Assembly: GCA_029881805.1 (NCBI GenBank)
Contig: JAOULW010000009.1
Coordinates: 1-64,000 of the forward strand
Length of the DNA stretch: 64,000 nt
Source of the DNA: Candidatus Bathyarchaeota archaeon
GTDB taxonomy: Archaea; Thermoproteota; Bathyarchaeia; Bathyarchaeales; Bathycorpusculaceae
Direction: 5' to 3'
Shown: positions 26,082-35,220 of the stretch, piece after piece
Position numbering within the stretch: the first letter of the stretch is position 1
How the letters are laid out: every line of letters starts with the position of its first letter
Made by a program: the position numbers and the translations under genes
The notes under the pieces: generated by a model
Databases searched by the model: none
What the model was told of the DNA's origin: nothing
Seen by the model: only the letters and a program-made list of their open reading frames with translations

Positions 26082-26789
26082 ATGTCAACATTTGTTGAAA
26101 GCAGACAACCTGTAACACCGGGAGATCTAATCGCAGAGGGCGAATACATAACCGGTGAGAACACATACAAAGAAGATAGCAAAATCTACGCTTCAAGAAT
26201 TGGATTAGTAGAATATGAAAACAAAAGAGTGAGTGTCGTAGCATTAAGAGCCTTTTACATCCCAAGAATAGGAGACAAAGTCATAGGGACAATTGTTGAA
26301 GTGGGTTTCAGTGGGTGGACTGTGGACATAAACGCGCCCTACCAAGCCTTATTACGGGCCTCAGATGTTTTAAGCAGACCATTTAGACCACAAAAAGACG
26401 AGCTATCCCAAGTTTTAGACATGGGAGACTTGGTTGTTGCAAAAATAGTTGCTTACGACAGAGCGCATGACCCGCAACTGACAGTAGGCGAACCAGAGCT
26501 AGGAAAAATAACCCGAGGACAGATAGTAAAGATTACCCCAACCAAAATCCCTCGACTAATTGGCAGAAAAGGCTCAATGATATCCATGATCCAACAAGAG
26601 ACAGGTTGCCATATAATTCTTGGGCTTAACGGAGTTGTGTTGATCACAGGTAAAACACTCGAAGATGAACAGTTGGCGATGATGGCTATCCATAGAATCG
26701 AAGATGAATCCCACACAAGCGGTTTAACAGATCGCATAACCAAAATGCTCAAGGAGGAAAAAATGAAAAAGGAGGAAAATACGAAATGA
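26082..26789 (+). CDS. rrp4: Exosome RNA-binding subunit Rrp4
   Basis: A 235-residue cap subunit with an S1 domain ([20 protein letters not shown], about residues 63-82) and a KH domain ([20 protein letters not shown], about 153-172). It feeds RNA into the Rrp41/Rrp42 ring. The C-terminus is a lysine/glutamate-rich tail. Its TGA overlaps the rrp41 ATG (ATGA). Confidence 0.96.
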   Translation: MSTFVESRQPVTPGDLIAEGEYITGENTYKEDSKIYASRIGLVEYENKRVSVVALRAFYIPRIGDKVIGTIVEVGFSGWTVDINAPYQALLRASDVLSRPFRPQKDELSQVLDMGDLVVAKIVAYDRAHDPQLTVGEPELGKITRGQIVKITPTKIPRLIGRKGSMISMIQQETGCHIILGLNGVVLITGKTLEDEQLAMMAIHRIEDESHTSGLTDRITKMLKEEKMKKEENTK

Positions 26790-27520
26790 GCCGGAAACCT
26801 GAAAAATTAATCGATAAAAAAGGGTTAAGATTAGATGGGAGAAAACCAGACGAGTTAAGACCGATAAAAATTGAAGCAGGCGCGTTGTCAAACGCAGATG
26901 GTTCAGCGTATATTGAACAAGGAAAAAACAAAATTCTAGCAGCCGTTTATGGGCCAAAAGAAGTGCATCCGAAACACTTAGCTCTTCAGGACCGAATGGT
27001 GATAAGATGCCGCTATCACATGGCACCTTTCTCTGTTCAGGAACGCAAATCACCGGCACCTTCAAGAAGAGAGATAGAACTTTCGAAGGTTATCAGAGAA
27101 TCTCTTGAACCATCAATCTTTCTCGAATATTATCCTCGAACAATCATAGACGTTTTCATCGAAGTCTTGCAAGCCGACGGGGGAACACGATGCGCAAGCA
27201 TAACGGCAGCATCCATAGCGTTGGCAGACGCAGGCATCCCGATGCGGGATTTAGTGGTTGCATGTGCAGCCGGAAAAGTGGACGACACCATAGTGTTGGA
27301 TTTGATGGACACTGAGGACAAGATGGGAACAGCAGACGTTCCCTTGGCTTTAATGCCAAATCTCAAAGCCTTGACATTGTTGCAGATGGACGGAATTTTA
27401 ACCTCTAAGGAGTTTGAAAGCGCTGTAAACCTAGCACTTGAAGGCTGCAAGAAGATTTACACGTTGCAGAAAGAGGCGCTACGAACGAAATACGTGAACA
27501 TGAAGGAGGTTGAAGAGTAA
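26786..27520 (+). CDS. rrp41: Exosome catalytic subunit Rrp41
   Basis: The 244-residue RNase PH-fold protein has [40 protein letters not shown], the substrate-binding arginines in [17 protein letters not shown] and the catalytic segment [20 protein letters not shown]. It phosphorolytically shortens RNA from the 3' end and, in the hexameric ring with Rrp42, is the active subunit. Overlaps of four bases with rrp4 and one base with rrp42 show tight coupling. Confidence 0.97.
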   Translation: MSRKPEKLIDKKGLRLDGRKPDELRPIKIEAGALSNADGSAYIEQGKNKILAAVYGPKEVHPKHLALQDRMVIRCRYHMAPFSVQERKSPAPSRREIELSKVIRESLEPSIFLEYYPRTIIDVFIEVLQADGGTRCASITAASIALADAGIPMRDLVVACAAGKVDDTIVLDLMDTEDKMGTADVPLALMPNLKALTLLQMDGILTSKEFESAVNLALEGCKKIYTLQKEALRTKYVNMKEVEE

Positions 27521-28311
27521 TGTCCTCTGTGATTACTCGCGTAAAACAGAAGCAGATTGCACAGTTGGTCGCAAAAGGAAAACGCTTGGATGGCAGAGGT
27601 CTGATGGATTACCGTGAAATAAAAGTTGAACAAGGAGTGATCGAAAGAGCAGAAGGTTCAGCAAGAGTGCTTCTTGGAAGAACAGAAGTCGTGGCGGGAA
27701 TAAAAATCGAAACAGGCGAACCGTTCTCCGACACCCCCAACGCAGGAGTTTTGACAGTAAATGCCGAACTTGTGCCTTTGGCTTCGCCGGTTTTCGAACC
27801 AGGGCCTCCCGACGAAAATTCAATAGAGTTGGCAAGAATTGTTGACAGGGGAATAAGGGAGTCAAAAGCAATTGATGTAGAAAAACTGTGCATAGAGCCA
27901 GGAAAGAAAGTGTTCATCATTTTTATTGATGTCTACGTGCTTAATCATGATGGAAATCTGATAGACGCTTCGGCTCTGGCTGCTATGGCTGCTTTGCTCA
28001 ATACAAAAATGTTCAATTATGAAATTGAAGAGGGCGAAATGAAAATCAAGTCAGGCTACACTCCGCTTCCAATAAAAAGGCGTCCAATAACAGTCACTTT
28101 TGCTAAAATAAATGACGTGCTTGTTGTTGACCCATGGTTAGAAGAAGAACAGGTAATGGACGCTAGACTCTCTCTTGCAATTGATGATGAGGGTGACATA
28201 TGCGCGGCACAGAAAGGGGGTGGCGGGTACTTCACACCGGAACAAGTACTAGAAGCTGTCAAAATAGCTAAAGAGAAAGCTGGAGAAAGACGTAAAAACT
28301 TGGACTGGTGA
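27520..28311 (+). CDS. rrp42: Exosome subunit Rrp42
   Basis: The 263-residue partner of Rrp41, with GKRLDGRGLMDYREIKVEQG, ARVLLGRTEVVAGIKIETG and VFIIFIDVYVLNHDGNLIDA. It is the catalytically inactive RNase PH-like subunit that shapes the ring and the active-site interface. It overlaps the next gene, rpl37ae, by four bases. Confidence 0.96.
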   Translation: MSSVITRVKQKQIAQLVAKGKRLDGRGLMDYREIKVEQGVIERAEGSARVLLGRTEVVAGIKIETGEPFSDTPNAGVLTVNAELVPLASPVFEPGPPDENSIELARIVDRGIRESKAIDVEKLCIEPGKKVFIIFIDVYVLNHDGNLIDASALAAMAALLNTKMFNYEIEEGEMKIKSGYTPLPIKRRPITVTFAKINDVLVVDPWLEEEQVMDARLSLAIDDEGDICAAQKGGGGYFTPEQVLEAVKIAKEKAGERRKNLDW

Positions 28312-28613
28312 GAAAAGTGGGGAAAAGAACAAAAAAGGTAGGACCAACAAGAGGGTTAGGGGCTCGCTACGGTTCCAGTGTTAGAAAGCGTTACATTAAA
28401 GTAGTTACAGAAATGAAGAAGCCCCACCGATGCCCTCAATGTGGATTTCCGCGAGTTAAAAGAGCATCTGTCGGCGTTTGGGAGTGTAAAAAATGCGGTT
28501 TCACATTCACCGGAGGAGCCTATGTTCCAACAACAAAGCTTGGAATAGTGGCAAAGCGCTTAGCGAAAGGAACACCTTTGGAAGAAACCATAAATACGGA
28601 AGAAATTGAGTAG
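28308..28613 (+). CDS. rpl37ae: Large ribosomal subunit protein eL43 (L37Ae)
   Basis: A 101-residue zinc-ribbon protein: RCPQCGFPRVKRASVGVWEC followed by KKCGF gives a C4 zinc site, and the N-terminus has TRGLGARYGSSVRKRY. It binds 23S rRNA. The GTG start overlaps the rrp42 stop. The rpoP gene that follows L37Ae in many archaea is not seen here. Confidence 0.94.
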   Translation: MRKVGKRTKKVGPTRGLGARYGSSVRKRYIKVVTEMKKPHRCPQCGFPRVKRASVGVWECKKCGFTFTGGAYVPTTKLGIVAKRLAKGTPLEETINTEEIE

Positions 28614-28811
28614 CACTTCTCAGTTTATGAATTGTGTTCTGTGTCAGCCAAAAAGGCGTGTTTGATAACGAACTCGTGAATCGACCAAATGAATATTCTT
28701 GTAATGATATCTCTCCATTTTAAATTTATTACATAAACAAACCGATACAAAATGTAGCGTGAACGTAGAGCTTTTAAAGTAAAACCATGCAATTAACAAA
28801 TTGGGTTGCGT

Positions 28812-29231
28812 ATGAGAGAAATACCTAGAAGAGTAAATCTTCAGAAACCCATAAACGTTGACAAAATCAACATAAACAAGGATTACTATTTCACAGACGC
28901 TTACATGATAGATCTTCCTTTAGATTCTACGCCAGGTCATATCTGGCAGAGCATTTTTGAAAGAGAATGGAAGTCTAGTAGGCACTTGTGGGATAGAAAA
29001 CTCTTTGTTGTAGGTGATAGACTCCGGCTTGTGACAACGGTAGATAATATCGAAGGCAAAGTAAACTGGGTTAGAAAAGTTGTGGAGCGAACAAATAAGA
29101 GCATTGATGAGTATCGATTAGAGGCAGAAGCTCGTATAGGTCAAATAGAACAGGAACTGAAGAGACAAATGCTCGAGGAAGAAGAGCTTATTGAAAAGGT
29201 CAGGAATAGACTTAGAAAACTGACTATGTAG
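28812..29231 (+). CDS. Conserved-looking hypothetical protein with C-terminal coiled coil
   Basis: A 139-residue soluble protein that I do not recognise. Residues about 20-95 look globular (DYYFTDAYMIDLPLDSTPGH, then RKLFVVGDRLRLVTTVDN). Residues about 96-139 form a charged helix likely to be a coiled coil (IEQELKRQMLEEEELIEKVR). It has its own promoter-like CTTTTAAAG at 28771-28779. Its place between L37Ae and pcc1 hints at a translation-related role, but this is position only. Confidence 0.65.
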   Translation: MREIPRRVNLQKPINVDKININKDYYFTDAYMIDLPLDSTPGHIWQSIFEREWKSSRHLWDRKLFVVGDRLRLVTTVDNIEGKVNWVRKVVERTNKSIDEYRLEAEARIGQIEQELKRQMLEEEELIEKVRNRLRKLTM

Positions 29232-29337
29232 CAGTTTCAAACAATTCCCACAAACTTTGCTTTCCACACCTACATCTGCTAAAATGCCACTTCAACTTTT
29301 TTCTATGTTCATCTCAAACCAGTGTAATATCACAAAC

Positions 29338-29347
29338 AATTTATTTG
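29338..29347 (+). promoter_or_regulatory. TATA box of pcc1
   Basis: AATTTATTTG is centred about 28 bases before ATG 29370, so the transcript would be leaderless or nearly so, as is common in archaea. Confidence 0.45.
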
Positions 29348-29369
29348 GTAAATCTTATTCTTCCACATT

Positions 29370-29624
29370 ATGGTCATGTCTGCCAAATGCAAAATTTTGT
29401 TTCCAGATAGACGCTATTTGGAAATAGTTTCTAGAGCCCTTAAACCAGAAGTTGATAAGCTCACAACGATGCGTTCCAAAACAAGTTTAGAGAAGAAGGG
29501 CAATTCTCTTGTTTTAAAGATTGAAGCTAGAGACACCGTTGCATTGCGTGCGGCATTAAACTCTTACCTAAGATGGATAAACTCAATTATGAATGCTTTA
29601 AAAGTCTTGGAAAGTTTATCATAG
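29370..29624 (+). CDS. pcc1: KEOPS complex subunit Pcc1
   Basis: The 84-residue protein ends in the Pcc1 signature LVLKIEARDTVALRAALNSY followed by LRWI, and has an N-terminal strand and RALKPEVDKL. Pcc1 dimerises and binds Kae1 in the KEOPS complex that makes t6A37 in tRNA. ATG 29370 or ATG 29376 could be the start. Kae1, Bud32 and Cgi121 are not in the window. Confidence 0.88.
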   Translation: MVMSAKCKILFPDRRYLEIVSRALKPEVDKLTTMRSKTSLEKKGNSLVLKIEARDTVALRAALNSYLRWINSIMNALKVLESLS

Positions 29625-29879
29625 ACCTACATGATTTGCACATCAATAACTTGCGCTGAGTAACTTAATTAATACTTACAATCTAAGTCGCTTTTGAGAG
29701 TTTAACTATACGATGTGCCAGAGGCTCCGAAGACAGTTTTCGCCCCTATAGATGGATTGAACTTCTGGTACTTGGATATCATTGAAGCTTTCAGACTATT
29801 CTTTTATGGTAGTGGGCCATTTTAGAAAATGCTTAATTAATTGCTGCGCTTATTGCTGTGCATAATGGAAGGATACAAG

Positions 29880-30251
29880 GTGAGTGACGAAATTTCGAAG
29901 CTTCCGCCTCAAGTTCAAGAGCGCTTGCTTAGGCTTCAGCAGTTTCAGCAAACACTCACGACGGTCCTTGCGCAGAAACAGCAAGTAGAGTTTGAACTGA
30001 CCGAAACTGAGCAAGCCCTAAGCGAACTGCAGAAACTGGCCGATGATGCGGTCATATACAAGGCAACAGGTTCCCTCATGATAAAATCGGAAAAAAACCG
30101 AATAATTATCGATTTGAATGAGCGAAAAGAACTGCTTAATACGAGAACCACGGTCTTGGGAAGACAGGAAGAGCGACTTCGTAGTCAAATGAAGGACTTG
30201 CAAACTAAGCTTCAACAGGACTTGAGTTCAGTTTCTAAACCTTTACCGTAG
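29880..30251 (+). CDS. pfdB: Prefoldin subunit beta
   Basis: A 123-residue two-helix coiled-coil protein with a central beta hairpin (KLADDAVIYKATGSLMIKS). The opening KLPPQVQERLLRLQQFQQTL is typical of archaeal prefoldin beta. Hexameric prefoldin holds unfolded proteins for the thermosome. GGAAGG stands six bases before GTG 29880; ATG 29865 is the alternative. It is followed by its usual neighbours DUF3194 and DHH. Confidence 0.93.
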   Translation: MSDEISKLPPQVQERLLRLQQFQQTLTTVLAQKQQVEFELTETEQALSELQKLADDAVIYKATGSLMIKSEKNRIIIDLNERKELLNTRTTVLGRQEERLRSQMKDLQTKLQQDLSSVSKPLP

Positions 30252-30261
30252 CATGTTTTAG

Positions 30262-30573
30262 GTGAAACTTGTGGAAGAGCTGGATATACCGGAGTTAACT
30301 AGCGAACAAAATGAACAGTTGTGCATGCTTATGGAAGAAGTTGCTAGAGAATATGTTCTGTCACAAGTTTCTCGAAAAGGAATAGAAACCCTAAACGCAA
30401 GCGTGGAGGTCGAAGGCACAAAACCAGTGACGCTTACAGTCGATATGGAGGTTGGTCTGTCGTCATCCATAAAAGGAGTCAAAATCCAAAAACTTGTTGA
30501 AGAGGCTGTAGAAGTAGCTTTCAAATCGGCTGAAAGATATTTGAGGGAACAAAAGTGTCATTTACAGAAATAG
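30262..30573 (+). CDS. DUF3194-family archaeal protein
   Basis: A 103-residue protein matching, by recall, the DUF3194 family commonly encoded between prefoldin beta and a DHH phosphoesterase. It has an N-terminal helix (LTSEQNEQLCMLMEEVAREY), strands around VTLTVDMEVGLS and a C-terminal helix. Function unknown. It starts at GTG 30262 or 30271 and overlaps the DHH gene by 19 bases. Confidence 0.75.
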   Translation: MKLVEELDIPELTSEQNEQLCMLMEEVAREYVLSQVSRKGIETLNASVEVEGTKPVTLTVDMEVGLSSSIKGVKIQKLVEEAVEVAFKSAERYLREQKCHLQK

Positions 30574-31550
30574 ACAAAATCCTAGACGAACTAAACGCTA
30601 AACAAGTTGTTTTATTGTGTCATCATAACGCAGATCCAGATGCAATCTGCTCAGCCTATGCCTTCGCAGGTATACTAAGATGTTTGCGACAAGATCTTAA
30701 GGTTGAAATTGGAGTAGCTCAAGGGATAAGCCGATTGTCAAAACATCTCCTCAAATACCTGCCGATAGATGTGAAAACACAGCCAGACGTGGAAAAAGCA
30801 GACTTCATAGTATTACTTGACACCAATACGATTCAACAATTAAATGATCTAGCTGAGAAAGTAAAAACCTCAAAAGCACCAATAATAGTCATCGATCATC
30901 ACGCAACCCATCCTGAGACTGAACGGATGGCAAAAATATGTATAACCAAAGAGGATGCATCATCAACATGCGAAATCGTATATGATTTCTTTAAACAGAA
31001 AGAAATCAAACCTGGCGAAAATGAGGCCAAAGCACTGTTTTTGGGCATAGCCTTTGATACGCGTCATTTTATCCTAGCCAATTCATCCACATTAAAGACT
31101 GTTGCAGAACTCATCGATGTCGGCGTGAACGCACAAGAAACATTATCAATGCTTTCGTTGCCCATGGACTTTTCTGAACGAGTAGCACGATTAAAGGCCT
31201 GTAGAAGAGCCAAACTCTTGAAAATTGGAGAATGGATAATTGCGCTTTCTCATGTCAGCGCATACCAAGCTTCTGCCGCAAGAGCCATAATCGACCTAGG
31301 GGCTCATGTGGCAGTTGTAGCAGGTCAAAAGAATAGAATCATAGAAATCAGCCTACGGTGCACAAGAGAATTCCATCAGAGAACTGGCATACATTTAGGT
31401 AAAGACATTGCCAAGCCTTTAGGTGGACATCTTAATGGCATGGGAGGCGGACACGCTACAGCCGCAGGAGTCAACGGTCTAGGCGACATCGAAACTGGGC
31501 TTAAGCGTTGTCTGCGACTCTTGAAAAAAAGGTTAACTAACCACAATTAG
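30555..31550 (+). CDS. DHH/DHHA1 phosphoesterase (RecJ/NrnA-like)
   Basis: The 331-residue enzyme shows motif I VVLLCHHNADPDAICSAYA (about residues 18-36), motif II FIVLLDTNT, the DHH motif VIDHHATHP and the C-terminal DHHA1 motif GMGGGHATAAG. It needs two metal ions and hydrolyses phosphodiesters, probably in short oligonucleotides or single-stranded nucleic acid. Exact substrate is unclear. The GTG start overlaps the DUF3194 gene. Confidence 0.92.
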   Translation: MSFTEIDKILDELNAKQVVLLCHHNADPDAICSAYAFAGILRCLRQDLKVEIGVAQGISRLSKHLLKYLPIDVKTQPDVEKADFIVLLDTNTIQQLNDLAEKVKTSKAPIIVIDHHATHPETERMAKICITKEDASSTCEIVYDFFKQKEIKPGENEAKALFLGIAFDTRHFILANSSTLKTVAELIDVGVNAQETLSMLSLPMDFSERVARLKACRRAKLLKIGEWIIALSHVSAYQASAARAIIDLGAHVAVVAGQKNRIIEISLRCTREFHQRTGIHLGKDIAKPLGGHLNGMGGGHATAAGVNGLGDIETGLKRCLRLLKKRLTNHN

Positions 31551-31606
31551 GTAGCTACTCTTAAATGAGACAAGAACCCGCTTAAATCAAGGCAGGCACT
31601 ACGAGC

Positions 31607-32458
31607 ATGGCGATAATCGAAACAAAAAACCTTACTTACACGTATCCAAGTGTGACAAAACCATCAATTATCGATGTCTCTATAAAGATAGAAAAAGGCG
31701 AATTCACGCTTATAACGGGCCCAAGTGGATGTGGAAAGACAACTCTCTGTCGTTGCTTTAACGGATTAATTCCTCACTTTTATCAAGGCGAACTGAAAGG
31801 TGAAATAGTTGTCGCAGAAATTAACCCTATCGAACACCCGATTTATGAACTTGCAACACACGTCGGGCTTGTTTTTCAGAATCCAGATAACCAGCTTTTT
31901 GCGCTATCTGTTGAGAAAGATGTAGCCTTTGGACTTGAAAATCTTGGCGTTCCAAGAGAGAAAATGCGGGAGAGAGTGGATTCTGCGCTAAATCTGACTG
32001 GCATTTTTGATTTGAGAGAAAGAGCGCCCCATGAACTCTCAGGTGGTCAACAACAACGTGTCGCAATAGCATCTGTCTTAGCCATGCAACCGGAACTGAT
32101 AATCCTCGATGAGCCGACTTCTTTTCTTGACCCCTTAAGTGCTAAAAACATATTTGAAGTCATTTACGAACTGAACAGAAAACTTGGAATAACTGTTGTG
32201 CTTGTCGAACACAGGCTGGATCTAATAGCCAGATACGCTGATCACATCATTATAATGGATGAAGGAAAGGTTGTTTTAAATGGGGAAACCCGAGAAATAT
32301 TGCGTTCCGAAGAGGCTCGCCTTATTGGAGTTGGGGTCCCTAAGGCGACACATCTTTATCAAATACTTAGGAAAGACGGAGTAAAACTTGCAGACACAAT
32401 TCCTTTGACTTCGGATGAGATGGCAAAATTGTTGAGGGAGGCTCTCAAAGCTCAATGA
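31607..32458 (+). CDS. ecfA1: ECF transporter ATP-binding protein (EcfA)
   Basis: An ABC ATPase of 283 residues with Walker A GPSGCGKTT (about 39-47), the Q-loop FQNPDNQLFA, signature LSGGQQQRVAIAS and Walker B LIILDEPTSFLDP. The NPDNQ Q-loop is typical of EcfA subunits that drive vitamin or metal uptake. It overlaps the second ATPase by four bases. No substrate-binding S component is encoded nearby. Confidence 0.93.
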   Translation: MAIIETKNLTYTYPSVTKPSIIDVSIKIEKGEFTLITGPSGCGKTTLCRCFNGLIPHFYQGELKGEIVVAEINPIEHPIYELATHVGLVFQNPDNQLFALSVEKDVAFGLENLGVPREKMRERVDSALNLTGIFDLRERAPHELSGGQQQRVAIASVLAMQPELIILDEPTSFLDPLSAKNIFEVIYELNRKLGITVVLVEHRLDLIARYADHIIIMDEGKVVLNGETREILRSEEARLIGVGVPKATHLYQILRKDGVKLADTIPLTSDEMAKLLREALKAQ

Positions 32459-33279
32459 TTGTGGTTGAGGATGTTTACTTCACATACCCAAACAGCGTGG
32501 AAGCATTAAAGGGCGTATCCCTGACTATCCGAAATGGCGAATTCGTTGCCATAATGGGACAAAACGGCGCCGGAAAAACGACGTTAGTCAAACATTTTAA
32601 TGGACTGCTTAAGCCAACCAAAGGAAAAGTGCTTGTTGACGAGGTCGAAACAACAAAAGTCAGCGTAGCAACTCTTTCCAGAAACGTAGGATTCGTCTTT
32701 CAAAATCCAGACCACCAACTTTTCAGTGAAACAGTTGAAGATGAAATTGCCTTTGCGTTAAGAAATTTCAGATTCAAAGAAAGTATCATAAAAAGGCGAG
32801 TGACATGGGCTCTTAACCTTTTGGGCTTGACTCAATACAGAAAAACCTCTCCATTCATGTTAAGTGGTGGAGAAAGAAAACGTGTAGCTCTAGCCTCTGT
32901 TTTGGCATGGAACCCAAAAATACTGATACTGGATGAGCCGACGATAGGACAAGATTATCAACAGAAGGAAAAACTTAGACAATTTATCCTACAAATGAAA
33001 ACTCAGAAGAAAACGACAATAATCGTTACACACGACGTGGAATTTGTGGCTGAATGTAGCCCAAGAGTATTATTAATGCAAAACGGAAGGATTATTGCTG
33101 ATGGGGAAGCGAGAAAAATCCTCACGGAACCGGAAATTTTGAGGCAAGCATCCATTGTACCGCCCCAAGTAGCCCAAATTTTTCTGCAACTAGCTGACTT
33201 AGAAATTCCGAGAAATGTAATTGACGTTTACGAGGCTCGAGAAAAATTACTTAATATGTTGGAGAGAAGGGGTAAATGA
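32455..33279 (+). CDS. ecfA2: ECF transporter ATP-binding protein (EcfA')
   Basis: The second ABC ATPase, 274 residues, has Walker A GQNGAGKTTL, Q-loop FQNPDHQLFS, signature LSGGERKRVALAS and Walker B LILDEPTIGQD. It pairs with the upstream ATPase as the motor of an energy-coupling-factor importer. Four-base overlaps on both sides indicate one operon ending with ecfT. Confidence 0.93.
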   Translation: MIVVEDVYFTYPNSVEALKGVSLTIRNGEFVAIMGQNGAGKTTLVKHFNGLLKPTKGKVLVDEVETTKVSVATLSRNVGFVFQNPDHQLFSETVEDEIAFALRNFRFKESIIKRRVTWALNLLGLTQYRKTSPFMLSGGERKRVALASVLAWNPKILILDEPTIGQDYQQKEKLRQFILQMKTQKKTTIIVTHDVEFVAECSPRVLLMQNGRIIADGEARKILTEPEILRQASIVPPQVAQIFLQLADLEIPRNVIDVYEAREKLLNMLERRGK

Positions 33280-34070
33280 GCGTTTTTGATGGACTTAAGT
33301 TCCGCAAGGTTTACTCTCCCATTCATAACTTAGATCCTAGGATAAAGTTTGTTTATGTCTGCGCAATTTTTGTAGTAGCAATAATTTTCTGGGAACTCTT
33401 ACCTCTAATAATCCTTTTCGTGATACAGATTCCTTTTGTTCTCTTAGCTGGTGTTAAGCGACAGTGGCTTCGCTCGATGCGAGGAGCGGCTCTCCTTGCC
33501 ACAATAATCTTCTTGACAAATTTCATAGCTACATTCATTGGAGCCGGCTACACAGTAACCGCGAGAAATCTAGAGAATGCTATCGCTATGACTCTGCGTT
33601 TCATCGTGCTTGTTGAATCCTTCTCCATCTTTTTCTTAACAACATCTCCAGATCATCTAGGCTTAGCCTTAGAACAGACGCACATACCTTACGAGTTCTG
33701 TTTTGCTTTCACAACTGCTGTGCGCTTTGTTCCAGTACTAGCTGAAGAAGCACAAACAATTATGGACGCCCAAAAAGCAAGGGGTCTAGAACTTGAACGC
33801 GGAAACTTTCTAAAAAGAATCAGAAATTACATTCCAATCCTCATACCTTTAATCGTCAGCGCCATTCGCCGAAGTCTCGAATTGGCTGAGGCTATGGAAT
33901 CCCGTGCGTGGGGAGCCACCAAAAAACGCACAAACCTCTATGTACTAAAAATGCACCGAGGTGATTCCGTGTTAGTGGCCATAACCATTGGAATTTTGGC
34001 AACTGCAATTTATGTCTACCTTTTCTTCAAGGTTCCATCTTTAAATGAGCTCATAGGAAGCTTATTTTAG
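33276..34070 (+). CDS. ecfT: ECF transporter transmembrane protein EcfT
   Basis: A 264-residue membrane protein with several hydrophobic segments (about residues 24-55, 63-85, 97-120 and 230-255). It has the cytoplasmic coupling segment ALRFVPVLAEEAQTIMDAQKARG-type region; the visible core is VPVLAEEAQTIMDAQKARGL followed by SLELAEAMESRAWG. These Ala-Arg-Gly motifs contact the two ATPases. It completes the EcfAA'T module; S components must be encoded elsewhere. Confidence 0.92.
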   Translation: MSVFDGLKFRKVYSPIHNLDPRIKFVYVCAIFVVAIIFWELLPLIILFVIQIPFVLLAGVKRQWLRSMRGAALLATIIFLTNFIATFIGAGYTVTARNLENAIAMTLRFIVLVESFSIFFLTTSPDHLGLALEQTHIPYEFCFAFTTAVRFVPVLAEEAQTIMDAQKARGLELERGNFLKRIRNYIPILIPLIVSAIRRSLELAEAMESRAWGATKKRTNLYVLKMHRGDSVLVAITIGILATAIYVYLFFKVPSLNELIGSLF

Positions 34071-34128
34071 ACCGCAAGACTTTTAATACTGGCGTCAGTG
34101 TAATGGATTTTTCGGGAGAAAGAAAAAG

Positions 34129-34728
34129 TTGAAGTGGTTTGAAGCGGCGGCAGAAGAAATCATCGCAGGCATTAAAAGTTCAATTGAAGAACTTAACATA
34201 AAGGAAGTTGAGCGACTTATAGACCTCCTGCTTGAAGCAAAGGAGAAAAAGATATTCATAGTTGGCATGGGAAGAAGCGGATTTGTCGCTAGAGCATTTG
34301 CTCTACGCTTGATGAATTTAGGCTTTAGTGTCTATTTCTTAGGCGAGACCATCACACCTGCTGCAGAAAAAGGAGATCTACTAATCGCTATTTCAGGCAC
34401 CGGCTCAACAAAAATGGTTTTGACCGCAAGCACAGCCGCCAAAGAAATAGGCGCAACCGTCATAGCCATAACGTCATTTCCAGAGTCTCAATTAGGCCAA
34501 GCAGCAGATCACATTATAACGATTAAGGGAAGGACAAAGATGGGTTGGCCGAGAGAAGAGGATTACTTGGCTAGACAAATTGTTGGCGAGCGTGAACCGT
34601 TAACTCCCCTTGGAAGCGTTTTTGAGAATAATTGCATGGTTTTTCTTGACAGTCTAGTTGTGGAACTGATGCATCGACTGGGGCGGACTGAAGAGGATTT
34701 GAAGCGTAGGCATGCAACAATAGAATGA
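34129..34728 (+). CDS. hxlB: SIS-domain sugar isomerase, 6-phospho-3-hexuloisomerase-like
   Basis: A 199-residue single SIS-domain protein with IFIVGMGRSGFVARAFALRL, LLIAISGTGSTKMVLTASTA and GSVFENNCMVFLDSLVVELM. These match 6-phospho-3-hexuloisomerase, which in archaea works in the ribulose monophosphate route that makes ribulose-5-phosphate from fructose-6-phosphate. The partner synthase is not in the window. TTG 34129 follows GGGAGAAAG. Its stop overlaps the start of the eL41 gene. Confidence 0.85.
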   Translation: MKWFEAAAEEIIAGIKSSIEELNIKEVERLIDLLLEAKEKKIFIVGMGRSGFVARAFALRLMNLGFSVYFLGETITPAAEKGDLLIAISGTGSTKMVLTASTAAKEIGATVIAITSFPESQLGQAADHIITIKGRTKMGWPREEDYLARQIVGEREPLTPLGSVFENNCMVFLDSLVVELMHRLGRTEEDLKRRHATIE

Positions 34729-34826
34729 CAGTTTGGAGCGTGCGAACCATACGCGCTAAGTGGAAAAAGAAAAAAATGCGCAAACAGAAAAAGAAACGGA
34801 AAAAAAGACGAGCAAGATACAAGTAA
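34725..34826 (+). CDS. rpl41e: Large ribosomal subunit protein eL41 (33 aa)
   Basis: A very short, extremely basic frame encodes TIRAKWKKKKMRKQKKKRKK followed by RRARYK, which matches the eL41 pattern RAKWxKKRxRxxKRKRRKxR. eL41 lies at the subunit interface of archaeal and eukaryotic ribosomes and is often missed by gene finders. ATG 34725 overlaps the hxlB stop (ATGA), implying coupling; GTG 34740 would give a 28-residue protein starting VRTIRAKW. No other coding explanation fits the lysine/arginine run. Confidence 0.8.
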   Translation: MTVWSVRTIRAKWKKKKMRKQKKKRKKRRARYK

Positions 34827-35142
34827 AACCGTCCCTTAATGATTCTACTAGTGCACCTTGTCTAACCTTTCCCGTTAGTTTACCATTTCACGGAACAACA
34901 ATAATTGAAGATTTTTATGCATGCGTTACCTGCCCATTTATCAACTAGAAAATTCAGCGAAACACAAAGTGAAAGCCTACAGAAATCATGCAGACCATAC
35001 ACGTTGCGCTCATAACATAGTAGTAAATATCGACGAAAAATCGACATTGCGAATGTATTAAGATCATGCAAAGTTATGGTTATGGATAAGGTCTCTTTTT
35101 CAATTTTATTGATTACTGTTAAGCATGCTAAAGATTAGGCGT
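34827..35142. other. Intergenic stretch without a supported gene
   Basis: About 316 AT-rich bases between eL41 and the promoter of the pilus operon. I see no frame with a recognisable protein, no tRNA and no clear hairpin. It may carry the eL41 terminator and regulatory sequence for the operon downstream. Confidence 0.4.
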
Positions 35143-35151
35143 GCATATAAC
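35143..35151 (+). promoter_or_regulatory. TATA box of the pilus operon
   Basis: GCATATAAC lies about 75 bases before the ribosome-binding site of the secretion ATPase gene. Transcription would begin near 35175. No other strong promoter is seen before the convergent gene at 40.9 kb. Confidence 0.5.
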
Positions 35152-35210
35152 TTATTAAGACTCACTACACACTATATTAACTGAAAAGCTCCACGCTACA
35201 CCATAAACTA

Positions 35211-35217
35211 AGGAGGT
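35211..35217 (+). promoter_or_regulatory. Strong ribosome-binding site before a non-ATG start
   Basis: AGGAGGT is a near-perfect Shine-Dalgarno sequence. In the coding frame it is preceded by TAA (35209-35211) and followed by ACG ACG CCA ACG, with no ATG, GTG or TTG until 35368. It therefore locates initiation to about 35218-35229. Confidence 0.6.
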
Positions 35218-35220
35218 ACG

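Noticed and set aside
29715-29825. 36-codon GTG frame between pcc1 and prefoldin beta
   Set aside because: No ribosome-binding site and no family resemblance; the sequence may simply be intergenic.
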